A DNA stretch of 64,000 nucleotides from an uncultured Synechococcaceae cyanobacterium (GTDB lineage Bacteria > Cyanobacteriota > Cyanobacteriia > PCC-6307 > Cyanobiaceae), in contig CACHDC010000004.1 of assembly GCA_902578445.1 (NCBI GenBank), positions 1 through 64,000 on the forward strand. Direction: 5' to 3'. The position numbers and the translations under genes are program-made. Position 1 is the stretch's first letter. Every line of letters starts with the position of its first letter. Positions 50,578 through 60,899 of the stretch are shown here, in pieces. The notes under the pieces are model-generated. The model made no database searches. It saw only the letters and a list, made by a program, of their open reading frames with translations, and was not told the DNA's origin.

Positions 50578-50886
50578 ATGACTGCTCAAAATTTCATGAA
50601 TGTTGTTCGATTTAAATTAAAGTCTGATTGTGTAGATAAGTATTTCGAAGTAATAGATAAAACAAGTTTTGAGGGGATGACTCAAAGATATATCGCTAAA
50701 ACTGGAGATTATGATTATTGTTTTGTTGGGATCTGGAAAAGTGCAGAAGCTATTTCAGCTCAAAGACCAGCTATGATTGCTCACCTTGATGAGGTTAGAG
50801 GATTTATGGAAGAGTTGTCTCCAGAACTTGGAGTTACTGACCCTGTTTCAGGAAATATTGTTTCTAAAGTTGGATATCACGATTGA
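50578..50886 (+). CDS. Antibiotic biosynthesis monooxygenase-like (ABM-fold) small protein
   Basis: NVVRFKLKSDCVDKYFEVIDKTSFEGM...YCFVGIWKSAEAISAQRPAMIAHLDEVRGFMEELSPELGVTDPVSG. Confidence 0.55.
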   Translation: MTAQNFMNVVRFKLKSDCVDKYFEVIDKTSFEGMTQRYIAKTGDYDYCFVGIWKSAEAISAQRPAMIAHLDEVRGFMEELSPELGVTDPVSGNIVSKVGYHD

Positions 50887-50921
50887 CAGTCGATCTACCA
50901 TAATTAGCATTTAGCTCCTTC

Positions 50922-51179
50922 TCAACCTCTTTGAGTTCCTCTCAATAATTCTCGTAATTTTAACCTAAGACTAAAAATGAAATCAGTTTCAGAAAACCAA
51001 CTATCTTTATCTGTTATTTCTACAGTTTCGTTTAAAAATTTAGCGGAAGAAGTCAAAGAATTTGCAATAATTACTTTTGATTTTGGACTTGAGTAAATAA
51101 ATCCAATAATTAACACAATTAAAAATATGGACCCTTTAACTTTAAGTGATTTAATAAATTCTTTTTTTAAGTAACCCAA
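50922..51179 (-). CDS. Hypothetical small membrane protein
   Basis: 85 aa ORF, TM segment. Confidence 0.45.
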   Translation of the reverse strand: MGYLKKEFIKSLKVKGSIFLIVLIIGFIYSSPKSKVIIANSLTSSAKFLNETVEITDKDSWFSETDFIFSLRLKLRELLRGTQRG

Positions 51180-51276
51180 AATAATTTAAAAATTAAATTT
51201 ATTTTAGGAGTTGATATTTAAAGACAGATTAAATTAACAGTCAATCTAAAATAAAAAAAGTGATAAGTTTTTAAAA

Positions 51277-51444
51277 ATGAGTAAATTTTCCTCTCAGGAA
51301 ATAGAAAGTCAATACAACTTGATAAAAACGCTTTTATCTAATCCTCAAAAGTATAAAGATGCGATAGATGCAGTTAAAAAAGATATTGCTTATATGCCAC
51401 TAGAACTAAAGAAAAAACTTGAAGAAGAAAATATTAATTTATAA
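51277..51444 (+). CDS. Small hypothetical protein (55 aa)
   Basis: Read manually: MSKFSSQEIESQYNLIKTLLSNPQKYKDAIDAVKKDIAYMPLELKKKLEEENINL. Confidence 0.5.
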   Translation: MSKFSSQEIESQYNLIKTLLSNPQKYKDAIDAVKKDIAYMPLELKKKLEEENINL

Positions 51445-52444
51445 ATAATATTTTGGAAGACTTCGAAATATTTACTAAATAAAGCATCAAAGGAACTTCT
51501 ACTAGTACCCCAACTATGGTAGCCAAAGCAGCTCCTGAATTAATACCAAAAAGAGTTATCGATACAGCTACTGCAAGTTCAAAAAAGTTTGAAGCGGCTA
51601 TCATCGAGCCTGGACAGGAAATAGAATACTTTTGCCTAAAAAACTTCATTGAAAAAGCAGTTAAATAAAAAATAAAAAGAGTCTGTATTATTAATGGAAT
51701 TGAAATTAAGATTATATGAATAGGATTTTGTAATATAGATTTTGATTGAACAAAGAATAATAAAAAGACTGTAAGAATTAAAAAAAATAACGAATAACTT
51801 TTACTTTTATTCAAAATACTTTTTATTTTTTTTTCGCTATAGATTTTATTTTTTAAAAATATTGCTAGAAAAAGTGGTACCAAAATAAAGATTATTACAG
51901 AACCGAAAACAGTATCTAACGGGATATCTATACTGTTAAATCCTAAAAGAATTTTTGACAATAATGGAAAGGCTAAAATTAATATTAGATCATTAATAGC
52001 TACTTGTATTAAAGTAAATAAAGGATCGCCTTTAGCAAGATTACTCCAGACAAAAACCATTGCTGTACATGGCGCTATTCCTAATAGAATCATTCCAGAA
52101 ACATATTCTTTAGCTAGTACAGGATCTATCAAATTACCATATAAAAAATATAAAAAAGAGGCTGCAATGATTGCCATTGAAACTGGTTTTATTAACCAAT
52201 TAATAAAAAGGACAATAGAAAATCCTTTAATCTTATATTTCAAATTTATTATTGACTTGAAATCTATTGATAACATCATTGGGAAAATCATGCCCCAGAT
52301 AAGAATTGCTATTGGAAGATTTATTCTTGAGAGTTCTAATCCGCCTATAAATTGAGATAAATTAGGAAATAAATAACCGGATAAAGATCCAATACACATT
52401 GCTAAGAAAACCCAAATACTTAGATATCTATCAGAAAATTGCAT
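51434..52444 (-). CDS. Arsenite efflux transporter, ACR3 family
   Basis: SDRYLSIWVFLAMCIGSLSGYLFP, ILLGIAPCTAMVFVWSNLAKGDP, AASNFFELAVAVSITLFGINSGAALATIVGVLVEVPLML. Confidence 0.92.
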   Translation of the reverse strand: MQFSDRYLSIWVFLAMCIGSLSGYLFPNLSQFIGGLELSRINLPIAILIWGMIFPMMLSIDFKSIINLKYKIKGFSIVLFINWLIKPVSMAIIAASFLYFLYGNLIDPVLAKEYVSGMILLGIAPCTAMVFVWSNLAKGDPLFTLIQVAINDLILILAFPLLSKILLGFNSIDIPLDTVFGSVIIFILVPLFLAIFLKNKIYSEKKIKSILNKSKSYSLFFLILTVFLLFFVQSKSILQNPIHIILISIPLIIQTLFIFYLTAFSMKFFRQKYSISCPGSMIAASNFFELAVAVSITLFGINSGAALATIVGVLVEVPLMLYLVNISKSSKILFIN

Positions 52445-52543
52445 TTAAAATTTTTTAATCAATCATTAAATTTAGCAAAATTTTTTGGCCTTAATCTTAA
52501 CTTAATTTACCCATAATAAGCTCTTAATAATAGCTATTTTTAT

Positions 52544-52945
52544 ATGTCAATTAAGGCGAAATATGTAGGTGAATTTCAGAGTGAAATTATCTTTGAAAAT
52601 CAATTAAAAATAAAAACAAATTCGAACAGAAATTTACATGATTCTTGCAAACAGACTAAACCCTCAAATCTTTTGTCTGCATCTTTAGCTTGTTGTATTT
52701 CAACAACTCTCGGAATAATTCTAGAAAAGAATAACATTGAATCAAAAAGTTTTTATGTTGATATTATCTCTAAAAGTGATGTTCAAAATAATAAAATTTC
52801 AACCTTGCATTGTAAAATATGCCTTCCACTTATTAAGAAATTAAAAATAAAGAACTTTATAAAAGAAAAAATTGAATCATCATTCATAAGCAATTCTCTT
52901 AAAGAATCTATAAATATAAGCTATGAATATATTTTTAATAGATAG
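52544..52945 (+). CDS. OsmC-like protein
   Basis: PSNLLSASLACCISTTLGIILEKNNIESKSFYVDI redox-Cys pattern of OsmC/Ohr superfamily. Confidence 0.65.
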   Translation: MSIKAKYVGEFQSEIIFENQLKIKTNSNRNLHDSCKQTKPSNLLSASLACCISTTLGIILEKNNIESKSFYVDIISKSDVQNNKISTLHCKICLPLIKKLKIKNFIKEKIESSFISNSLKESINISYEYIFNR

Positions 52946-53540
52946 CTAATCTTTCGGCAACAATCATTTTTTTATAAGTATCTAATTCTTCAACTTCTTT
53001 TAGAGAAACCTTTCCTCTATCATCCCATTTTCTTAATCGAACTGCATCTTTGAAGTATTTATTATTTTCTAGTTCATTAATCTCTTCTTTATTTAAAGCA
53101 CCACCTTGTACATGAAAACTATTTTTAGATGCTTTAGATAAACTTTCATAATAAGAATTATCGATTGAGCATAAATATCTTTTTGCTACAACGTGTAAGC
53201 GAATACTTTCTGTAATTTCTTCAGAGAAAAAATCTTTTAAAAAATTTGAAGCAATATTTTCATGGTTAAGATCTTTTTTTAAGAAATCATTTTTTGAGTC
53301 ATTTTCATCGATTAGAAGATGACCTATATCGTGTAATAAAGAAGCAATTACTATATGCCTTCTGCCATCTTCAATTCGGGCAAGTGATGCTGTTTGGAGA
53401 CTATGTTGTAATTGAGTGACTGATTCATCATAATTAGTTTTTCCTTCCTCCTTAATAAAATCAAATAATAAATCTACAAATTCATTGTTATCAGAATTTT
53501 GTAATTTGTTTTTGAAGTTTTTAATAGTTTTGTATTTCAT
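52935..53540 (-). CDS. phnZ: HD-domain mixed-valent diiron oxygenase, PhnZ-like
   Basis: QLQHSLQTASLARIEDGRRHIVIASLLHDIGHLL...; convergent context with phnY. Confidence 0.85.
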   Translation of the reverse strand: MKYKTIKNFKNKLQNSDNNEFVDLLFDFIKEEGKTNYDESVTQLQHSLQTASLARIEDGRRHIVIASLLHDIGHLLIDENDSKNDFLKKDLNHENIASNFLKDFFSEEITESIRLHVVAKRYLCSIDNSYYESLSKASKNSFHVQGGALNKEEINELENNKYFKDAVRLRKWDDRGKVSLKEVEELDTYKKMIVAERLAIY

Positions 53541-54262
53541 TTAATTGCTTCTCCTTCAAAGTGACCTATTAAACTTACATATCCATCTTTAAGAGATTTC
53601 TTTTTAAAGTCATAATAATCTTTTCTCAAATCGCCTTCAGATTTAGCATTATAAGTAACATAAAGCGCTCTTCTTGGACGACTAGATTTATTTGTTGAAC
53701 TTCTGTGAGGAACAAAAGAATCGAAAAATACTGCGCCTCCCTTTTTAAGAGGTATCTTCTCCCAAACAAATTTTTCTGCGGTTAGTGAATCTATACATCC
53801 TTTGTCATCAATATTTATTATGCCCTCATTATTTCTACCTCTTGCAAATTCCAAACATCCATTACTTATATCAGAATCATCTATAGCTAATAGCATTGTT
53901 ATGTGCTTTTTCCCAAAAGGATAAGCAGGAGCATCTTGATGAGGTGCATATCCAGCTCCCCCCGGGTATTTATAATTTATTTTTTCTTTGAATAATATTG
54001 GTTCATCATCAAATAGCATAGTTAAATAATCTTTTATTGATGAACTTAAAAGAAATTCCCTAAAAGATGTATGCGAGCTTACAAAGTTTTCTGTTCTTGA
54101 GAGCACTTTACCATTAACTGTTTTTTCATAATGATGGTTAACCTCTTTAGAGTCGTTAAGTTCACTAATCCATTTTTCAATGGCCTCTAAATCATTTTGA
54201 TTTATTAGGTTTTCATTAACTATAAATCCGTCATTATCGAATTTTAATTTTATATTATTCAA
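53537..54262 (-). CDS. phnY: Fe(II)/2OG-dependent phosphonate dioxygenase, PhnY-like
   Basis: PhyH-family: YPGGAGYAPHQDAPAYPFG, GCLEFARGRN, FVPHRSSTNKSSRPRRALYVTYNA; overlaps phnZ start. Confidence 0.85.
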   Translation of the reverse strand: MNNIKLKFDNDGFIVNENLINQNDLEAIEKWISELNDSKEVNHHYEKTVNGKVLSRTENFVSSHTSFREFLLSSSIKDYLTMLFDDEPILFKEKINYKYPGGAGYAPHQDAPAYPFGKKHITMLLAIDDSDISNGCLEFARGRNNEGIINIDDKGCIDSLTAEKFVWEKIPLKKGGAVFFDSFVPHRSSTNKSSRPRRALYVTYNAKSEGDLRKDYYDFKKKSLKDGYVSLIGHFEGEAIK

Positions 54263-54346
54263 AACTGATTCAACCTTAATACAAGTCTTAACAAGATTTT
54301 AAACATTTATGATTAAGATAAATTTAAGAAGAAATGATAATTAAGA

Positions 54347-54772
54347 ATGCCAATTTCAATTAGAAAAATATATTCTAATCAAACTGTTGATATAAGGCAT
54401 GAAGCTATTTGGCCAGATAAAAAAAAAGAATTTTGTATTCTTGAAGATGATAAAAATGGTACACATTTTGGTTTATATAAACAAGAGGAATTAATATCAA
54501 TAATTTCACTTTTCGTGAGAGAAAATAAAGCAAGAATCAGAAAAATGGCCACAAAACCTGCTTATCAAAACAAAGGATTTGGGTCTAAATTAATTTGTCA
54601 TTCAATTTCTTACTTAGAGTTAAGAAACATAAATTATATTTACTTATTTTCTAGAAAAAAAGCTCAAATGTTTTATGAAAAATTCGGTTTTTTATCTGAA
54701 GGTGATTATTTCAAAAAAGAAAATATCTCTTATATAAAAATGTATAAAACTATTAATGATATAAAAAGTTGA
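54347..54772 (+). CDS. GNAT-family N-acetyltransferase
   Basis: RIRKMATKPAYQNKGFGSKLICHSISYLE...FYEKFGFLSEGD. Confidence 0.8.
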   Translation: MPISIRKIYSNQTVDIRHEAIWPDKKKEFCILEDDKNGTHFGLYKQEELISIISLFVRENKARIRKMATKPAYQNKGFGSKLICHSISYLELRNINYIYLFSRKKAQMFYEKFGFLSEGDYFKKENISYIKMYKTINDIKS

Positions 54773-55709
54773 TAATATTTTGAGCAGCTTCTAATTCAAT
54801 AAAAAGTCTAACTTCATCAACTGCTGAGCCAAGATGAGGAGTAAAAAAAGTCTTATCTTTTAAATTTAATAATTCCTGATTAATTTTTTTTGGTCGATCT
54901 TTTATCGATAAATCTTCAAATTCAAAGACATCTGAAGCATATCCTCCTATGTGCCCAGAATTAATTGCTTGTGCAATTGCACTCTCATCTACTACAGAAC
55001 CTCTTGAAGTATTAATAAGTAAACAATTTTTTTTTATTTTTAAAATGTTTTCAAAGTTAATAAAATGGTAAGTATCGTTTTTTAAAGGTAAAAGAATAAC
55101 CAAATAATCAGCCTTCTCAAAAAGATCATTTAATTCCAGATATTTGGTGTTTAGTTGTTGTTCATCTATTGAATCTAATTTTTGTAAATCATGATAAAAA
55201 AGTTTTACATTAAAACCTTTAATCTTCCTAGCCACTTCAACCCCTAATTTACCCATACCTAGAAGACAAACATTTTTTCCTTCAATTCCATTTGAGAAGA
55301 ATTTTGGTTCCCAACCTTTAAACTTTTCAGACCTAACATATTCATCACCTATTAGTAGATTTCTTGATAAACCAATAAGAAGTCCCAATGTTAATTCTGC
55401 TGTTGGCGAAGCAAGTAAATCTGGGATCATTGTAAATTTAATATTTCTTTTTATGCACTCTTCCAAATCAATATTGTCAAATCCTCTTAGTGCTCCAGAG
55501 ATGATCTCTAAATTTTTTGAATTATCTAAAAAGTTCTTATTAATTCTATCTGGCATGAATACCATCACACCATGTGCATCTTTACATAAGAACTTTAATT
55601 TTTCATAAGTTAGAGGTTTATCATTTTGGTTACTAATTACTTCAAAATTTTTTTCTAATAACTCAATAACTTCAGTATGAACTTTATTGGAAATAACAAC
55701 CTTCTTCAT
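54753..55709 (-). CDS. ptxD: Phosphite dehydrogenase-like D-2-hydroxyacid dehydrogenase
   Basis: LLGMGKLGVEVARKIKGF, LLINTSRGSVVDESAIAQAINSGHIGGYASDVFEFED; adjacent to phosphonate/phosphite ABC genes. Confidence 0.8.
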   Translation of the reverse strand: MKKVVISNKVHTEVIELLEKNFEVISNQNDKPLTYEKLKFLCKDAHGVMVFMPDRINKNFLDNSKNLEIISGALRGFDNIDLEECIKRNIKFTMIPDLLASPTAELTLGLLIGLSRNLLIGDEYVRSEKFKGWEPKFFSNGIEGKNVCLLGMGKLGVEVARKIKGFNVKLFYHDLQKLDSIDEQQLNTKYLELNDLFEKADYLVILLPLKNDTYHFINFENILKIKKNCLLINTSRGSVVDESAIAQAINSGHIGGYASDVFEFEDLSIKDRPKKINQELLNLKDKTFFTPHLGSAVDEVRLFIELEAAQNIINFLYH

Positions 55710-55719
55710 TTAATGAGAA

Positions 55720-56517
55720 TTATTCAGATACTGATTTCCTGAGATAGTTACTCATGCTATCTAATACAGTTACTACGACTAAAACTACTATTAATAAAGC
55801 TGATACTTGAGCATAATCCATTATCCTCAAAGCACTTATGATCTCTAAACCTATACCACCAGCCCCTACCGCACCCACAACCATTGAAGCTCTAAAGTTG
55901 TATTCCCATCTATAAAAAGTAACATCAGCCATAGCAGGAAAAACTTGAGGAAGAATGCTATGCACAATAACTTGTAGATCACTTGCGCCAGAAGCTCTAG
56001 CTGCTTCTATAGGTTCCTTGTCACAAAGCTCAATAGCTTCAGCATAGAATTTACCTAACATTCCAACAGAATGAAGACCTAATGCCAATGTCCCCGGTAG
56101 AGCACCAAAGCCAATCATTGCAACTAGAATAATACCCAAAATTAATTCAGGAACAGCTCTTGTAACGTTTAAAATTAGTGTTGCTAAGTTGTAAAATATT
56201 GGATTTATCGTTGTATTTCTTGCAGCAAAAAAACATAGAAGTAAAGATAAAAAAACAGAAATCGAAGTTCCTGCGATACTCATTGCCAAAGAGTCTATTA
56301 AAGGTTTAAACCAAGTTCCAGCTCTTGAGAAATCAGGAGGGAACATTTCCGGCAGTAATTTTAAAACTGCCGGAATGCCTGTACTTATCCTTTCAAAATC
56401 GAAAAGACCTACAACTGCTAAAGAAGAAAATACAAATATCAAAATTATGAGAACCCTGAAAAATTGTTTTTTCCAAGTCCTCCTTTCGACTTCTAAAATT
56501 CTTTTAAATTTATCCAT
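55720..56517 (-). CDS. ptxC: Phosphite/phosphonate ABC transporter permease (PtxC/PhnE)
   Basis: EAARASGASDLQVIVHSILPQVFPAMADVTFYRWEYNFRASMVVGAVGAGGIGLEI. Confidence 0.85.
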   Translation of the reverse strand: MDKFKRILEVERRTWKKQFFRVLIILIFVFSSLAVVGLFDFERISTGIPAVLKLLPEMFPPDFSRAGTWFKPLIDSLAMSIAGTSISVFLSLLLCFFAARNTTINPIFYNLATLILNVTRAVPELILGIILVAMIGFGALPGTLALGLHSVGMLGKFYAEAIELCDKEPIEAARASGASDLQVIVHSILPQVFPAMADVTFYRWEYNFRASMVVGAVGAGGIGLEIISALRIMDYAQVSALLIVVLVVVTVLDSMSNYLRKSVSE

Positions 56518-56553
56518 TTAATAATTTTTTATTTGTATTTTTAATGTGATTTT

Positions 56554-57450
<897 letters not shown>

Positions 57451-57464
57451 TTAATGAAGTGGTT

Positions 57465-58250
57465 TTAAACCATTACCACTTCATTTGAGGTAAAATTTGC
57501 TTCTTCTGTTATTGGTGAAGATGAATAAATATTTTTTAAAATCTCGTCTGAAAGTTGATCTGATTTACCATTAAAAACTATTTTCCCATGACTTAAGCCA
57601 ATAATTCTATCTCCATATTCTTTAGCAAAATCAACTTGGTGAAGACTAGTTAATGCGGATATATTATCTTTCTTACAAATATCTTTCAGCATCGATAAAA
57701 CTTGATGGGAAGTTTTTGGGTCAAGACTAGCTATGGGTTCATCTGCCAAAATCAACGAAGGATTTTGAGCTAAAGCTCTAGCAATTCCTACTCTTTGTTG
57801 TTGTCCTCCGCTTAATTCTTTTACTTTTACAAGCGCTTTGTCTAAGAGGCTAACTCTATCTATGCAATCGAGAGCAAGTTCTTGATCAAATTTTGGAAGA
57901 GGTAAAATGCTTCTAAATAGTGAATGAAATCCAAGTCGACCAGTTAAAACATTTTGGAAAACAGTATTTCTCTCAATCAACTGATGTTGTTGAAATATCA
58001 TCCCAGTTTTTTTTCTTAAATTCTGAAGATCTTTTTTATTTCTTATTTTTCCTAAATCAAAAAAATCTAACTCTCCTGAAGTTAATGGATTCAATTGATT
58101 GATTGTTCTTAGCAAAGTTGATTTACCTGCCCCAGAAGACCCAAGAAGGACTACAAATTCACCTTTATAAATATCTAAGTTTACGGATTTTAAAGCTAGG
58201 CTCTCTCCATATTTGACATTAATATTTTTTAAGGAGAGCTTATTATTCAC
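57465..58250 (-). CDS. ptxA: Phosphite/phosphonate ABC transporter ATPase (PtxA/PhnC)
   Basis: [52 protein letters not shown]. Confidence 0.87.
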   Translation of the reverse strand: MNNKLSLKNINVKYGESLALKSVNLDIYKGEFVVLLGSSGAGKSTLLRTINQLNPLTSGELDFFDLGKIRNKKDLQNLRKKTGMIFQQHQLIERNTVFQNVLTGRLGFHSLFRSILPLPKFDQELALDCIDRVSLLDKALVKVKELSGGQQQRVGIARALAQNPSLILADEPIASLDPKTSHQVLSMLKDICKKDNISALTSLHQVDFAKEYGDRIIGLSHGKIVFNGKSDQLSDEILKNIYSSSPITEEANFTSNEVVMV

Positions 58251-58476
58251 TAAGATTTAATCAATTAAATCCATTTAATACTGATTTGATTATCTTTTTT
58301 TTAACTTTAAATTAATAAAAGGTTAAGAGAAATAAAGGTTGATTTAAATTGTAAAAACTATTAATTTTTCTTTTTTTTTGAAATGAGTCAGATATAAATT
58401 TGTAAAATTTGCTATGACTAATAAGATAAGTAAGAAAGTATTTAGCTCCATTAAACAAAATAGTATCGAGTCTATT

Positions 58477-59292
58477 CTATATAATACATCTCCTTATTTT
58501 TGCTGTAATCCATTCACTAAAAACAACCGCTACTACTATTGCTAATAAAATAACTGATACCTTAGCCCAAGCTAAGTCTCCTATTTGAGCATCTAATTCT
58601 ATCCCTATACCTCCTGCTCCAACTAAGCCAACAACAGTTGCTTCTCTAATATTTATATCCCACCTATAAATAGAAATACTCGTAAATGCTGGGAGAATTT
58701 GAGGCACTATGCCAAAGGTCATAATTTGTGCTTTATTTGCCCCTGTTGCCTCAATAGCTTCAATTTGGTTTTCATCAATTTCCTCTATAGCTTCATAAAG
58801 TAATTTTCCACAAAATCCAATCGATCTTAATCCGATAGCAATTATGCCAGCCAAGACTCCCGGACCGACAACTGCAACCAGAAGTAATGCCCAGATTACT
58901 GAATTAATTGATCTGCTTGAAACTATGCAAAATAAGGCTAAAGGTCTTAAAAACTTTTTACTTGGGGTAGTATTGTTTGCGGATAAAAAAGCTAATGGTA
59001 TTGCAATTAAAGTTCCAATCGTTGTACCAATAGTCGCGATATTTAAAGTGTCCCAAATAGGTTTTATTAAAGTGAAGAAATAATTAGTTTCTGGAGGAAA
59101 CATCCTACCTAAAAGATCTAAAGCCTCATTATGTGAATCAAAAACATAAAACCAGATTGTTTTACTACTAATCAGACCGAAACAAAAGCTAAAAATTAAA
59201 GTACCTAAGAACCAACAAAGCCAGTTTTGTAAATCTCTTTTTCGATCAAATTTTTTCCAGGTTTTGTAATCCTTTTGTTTTATTATTGGCAT
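58477..59292 (-). CDS. phnE: Phosphonate ABC transporter permease PhnE
   Basis: EAIEATGANKAQIMTFGIVPQILPAFTSISIYRWDINIREATVVGLVGAGGIGIEL. Confidence 0.88.
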   Translation of the reverse strand: MPIIKQKDYKTWKKFDRKRDLQNWLCWFLGTLIFSFCFGLISSKTIWFYVFDSHNEALDLLGRMFPPETNYFFTLIKPIWDTLNIATIGTTIGTLIAIPLAFLSANNTTPSKKFLRPLALFCIVSSRSINSVIWALLLVAVVGPGVLAGIIAIGLRSIGFCGKLLYEAIEEIDENQIEAIEATGANKAQIMTFGIVPQILPAFTSISIYRWDINIREATVVGLVGAGGIGIELDAQIGDLAWAKVSVILLAIVVAVVFSEWITAKIRRCII

Positions 59293-60089
59293 TACTTTAT
59301 TAATTTCCTGAGATGACTAGATGTATATTCAACAATCATCACGATAGAAATAATTACGATAAGAACAGCCGCTGCAGTCTCAAATTCATATCTATCAAAA
59401 GCTGTATTTAAGGTAGAACCAATACCTCCTCCCCCAACAATTCCAATTACCGCTGACTCTCTAAAATTAATATCCAATCTGTATAAAGATAATCCAATAA
59501 ATCTTGGCATAACTTGAGGCTGGACACCATAATTAACCCATTGAAACCAACTGCTGCCAGTAGATTTGATTGCTTCAGCTTGGGATTTATTTATGTCTTC
59601 AATATCTTCAGATAATAATTTAGCGAAAAACCCTATTGTCGATAAACTCAGAGTTACCATCCCAGCAAAAGGTCCAAAACCCATTAACTTAACAAAAAAT
59701 ATTGCTAGGATAACTTCCTGAAAACTCCTCGATAATGTGATAACTCCTCTTGATAAGAAATAAACAAATTTAGGGGCTATGTTTTTAGCTGCCCCTAAGG
59801 ATACAGGTATAGAAATAAGTATCCCCACAATAGTTGCAACAATAGTCATCCATAGACTTTCAAAAATACCTGCCAAAATCTCATCAGATCTAGTTATAAA
59901 ATCTGGAGGGAAAAAAGCAAATATAAAATTTTTACCCCTTGGGATCCCTTCAAGAATTCTTTGCCAATCAATTTCGGTAGTTAGGAAAACAGATAATAAG
60001 TAAGTACTAATTAGCAAAATTAATCCAATTCTTAATAACCTATTTTTTATTAACGGTTTTCTTTTCCAAATCACTTTCTTATCATTCAT
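59292..60089 (-). CDS. phnE: Phosphonate ABC transporter permease PhnE (second)
   Basis: EAIKSTGSSWFQWVNYGVQPQVMPRFIGLSLYRLDINFRESAVIGIVGGGGIGSTL. Confidence 0.88.
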   Translation of the reverse strand: MNDKKVIWKRKPLIKNRLLRIGLILLISTYLLSVFLTTEIDWQRILEGIPRGKNFIFAFFPPDFITRSDEILAGIFESLWMTIVATIVGILISIPVSLGAAKNIAPKFVYFLSRGVITLSRSFQEVILAIFFVKLMGFGPFAGMVTLSLSTIGFFAKLLSEDIEDINKSQAEAIKSTGSSWFQWVNYGVQPQVMPRFIGLSLYRLDINFRESAVIGIVGGGGIGSTLNTAFDRYEFETAAAVLIVIISIVMIVEYTSSHLRKLIK

Positions 60090-60100
60090 TTAATATATTC

Positions 60101-60868
60101 CTAATTTGCTACGGTTTTAGACCAGTCTTCTTCTCCATATATTTTTGTAAGTATTGTCTCTGATAAGCCACTTGGCTTGCCATCGTAAACAATTTCTCCA
60201 GCTTTTAAACCTATTATTCTTTCTGCAAAATTCTGAGCAAGAAAAACATCATGAATATTTATAATCGCAGCAAGATTTCTTTCCTTACATAACTCGCATA
60301 TTAATCGCATAATTTGCCTGGAATTTTTGGGATCTAAACTAGCTGTAGGTTCATCTACTAAAAGTAAGATTGGATTTTGTATCAAAGCTCTAGCAATTCC
60401 TACTCTTTGCCTCTGCCCTCCTGACAATTCATCGGCTCTTTTATCAAGCATATGCTCTAGTCCAATTCTTTGAAGCAGACGGAATGCTTCTTCAATATCT
60501 TTTTGAGGAAATTTCCTGAAAAAACTATTCCAAAATCCTACGTAACCTAATCTGCCGGAAAGGACATTTTCCATTACACTTAATCTTTCTACCAAAGCAA
60601 ATTCCTGGAAAATCATTCCAATTTGTCTTCTTATTTTTCTTAATTTAGATTTATTTAAAGAAGTAATGTCATTTTTTTCATTAGCGAAATAAACTTTCCC
60701 TGAAGTGGGCTCAACTAATCTATTTATTGTTCTAATAAAAGTACTTTTACCAGCACCTGAAGGACCGATAAGAGCAACTACTTGCCCATTAGGAATTTCT
60801 AGGTTTATTCCTTTAAGAGCCTCTTCTCCATTTGGATAAACCTTTTTGAGGTTTATTGTTTTAAGCAT
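60101..60868 (-). CDS. phnC: Phosphonate ABC transporter ATPase PhnC
   Basis: [54 protein letters not shown]. Confidence 0.9.
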   Translation of the reverse strand: MLKTINLKKVYPNGEEALKGINLEIPNGQVVALIGPSGAGKSTFIRTINRLVEPTSGKVYFANEKNDITSLNKSKLRKIRRQIGMIFQEFALVERLSVMENVLSGRLGYVGFWNSFFRKFPQKDIEEAFRLLQRIGLEHMLDKRADELSGGQRQRVGIARALIQNPILLLVDEPTASLDPKNSRQIMRLICELCKERNLAAIINIHDVFLAQNFAERIIGLKAGEIVYDGKPSGLSETILTKIYGEEDWSKTVAN

Positions 60869-60899
60869 TAAGTCTGATTTTATTTATGATTAAAAATTT

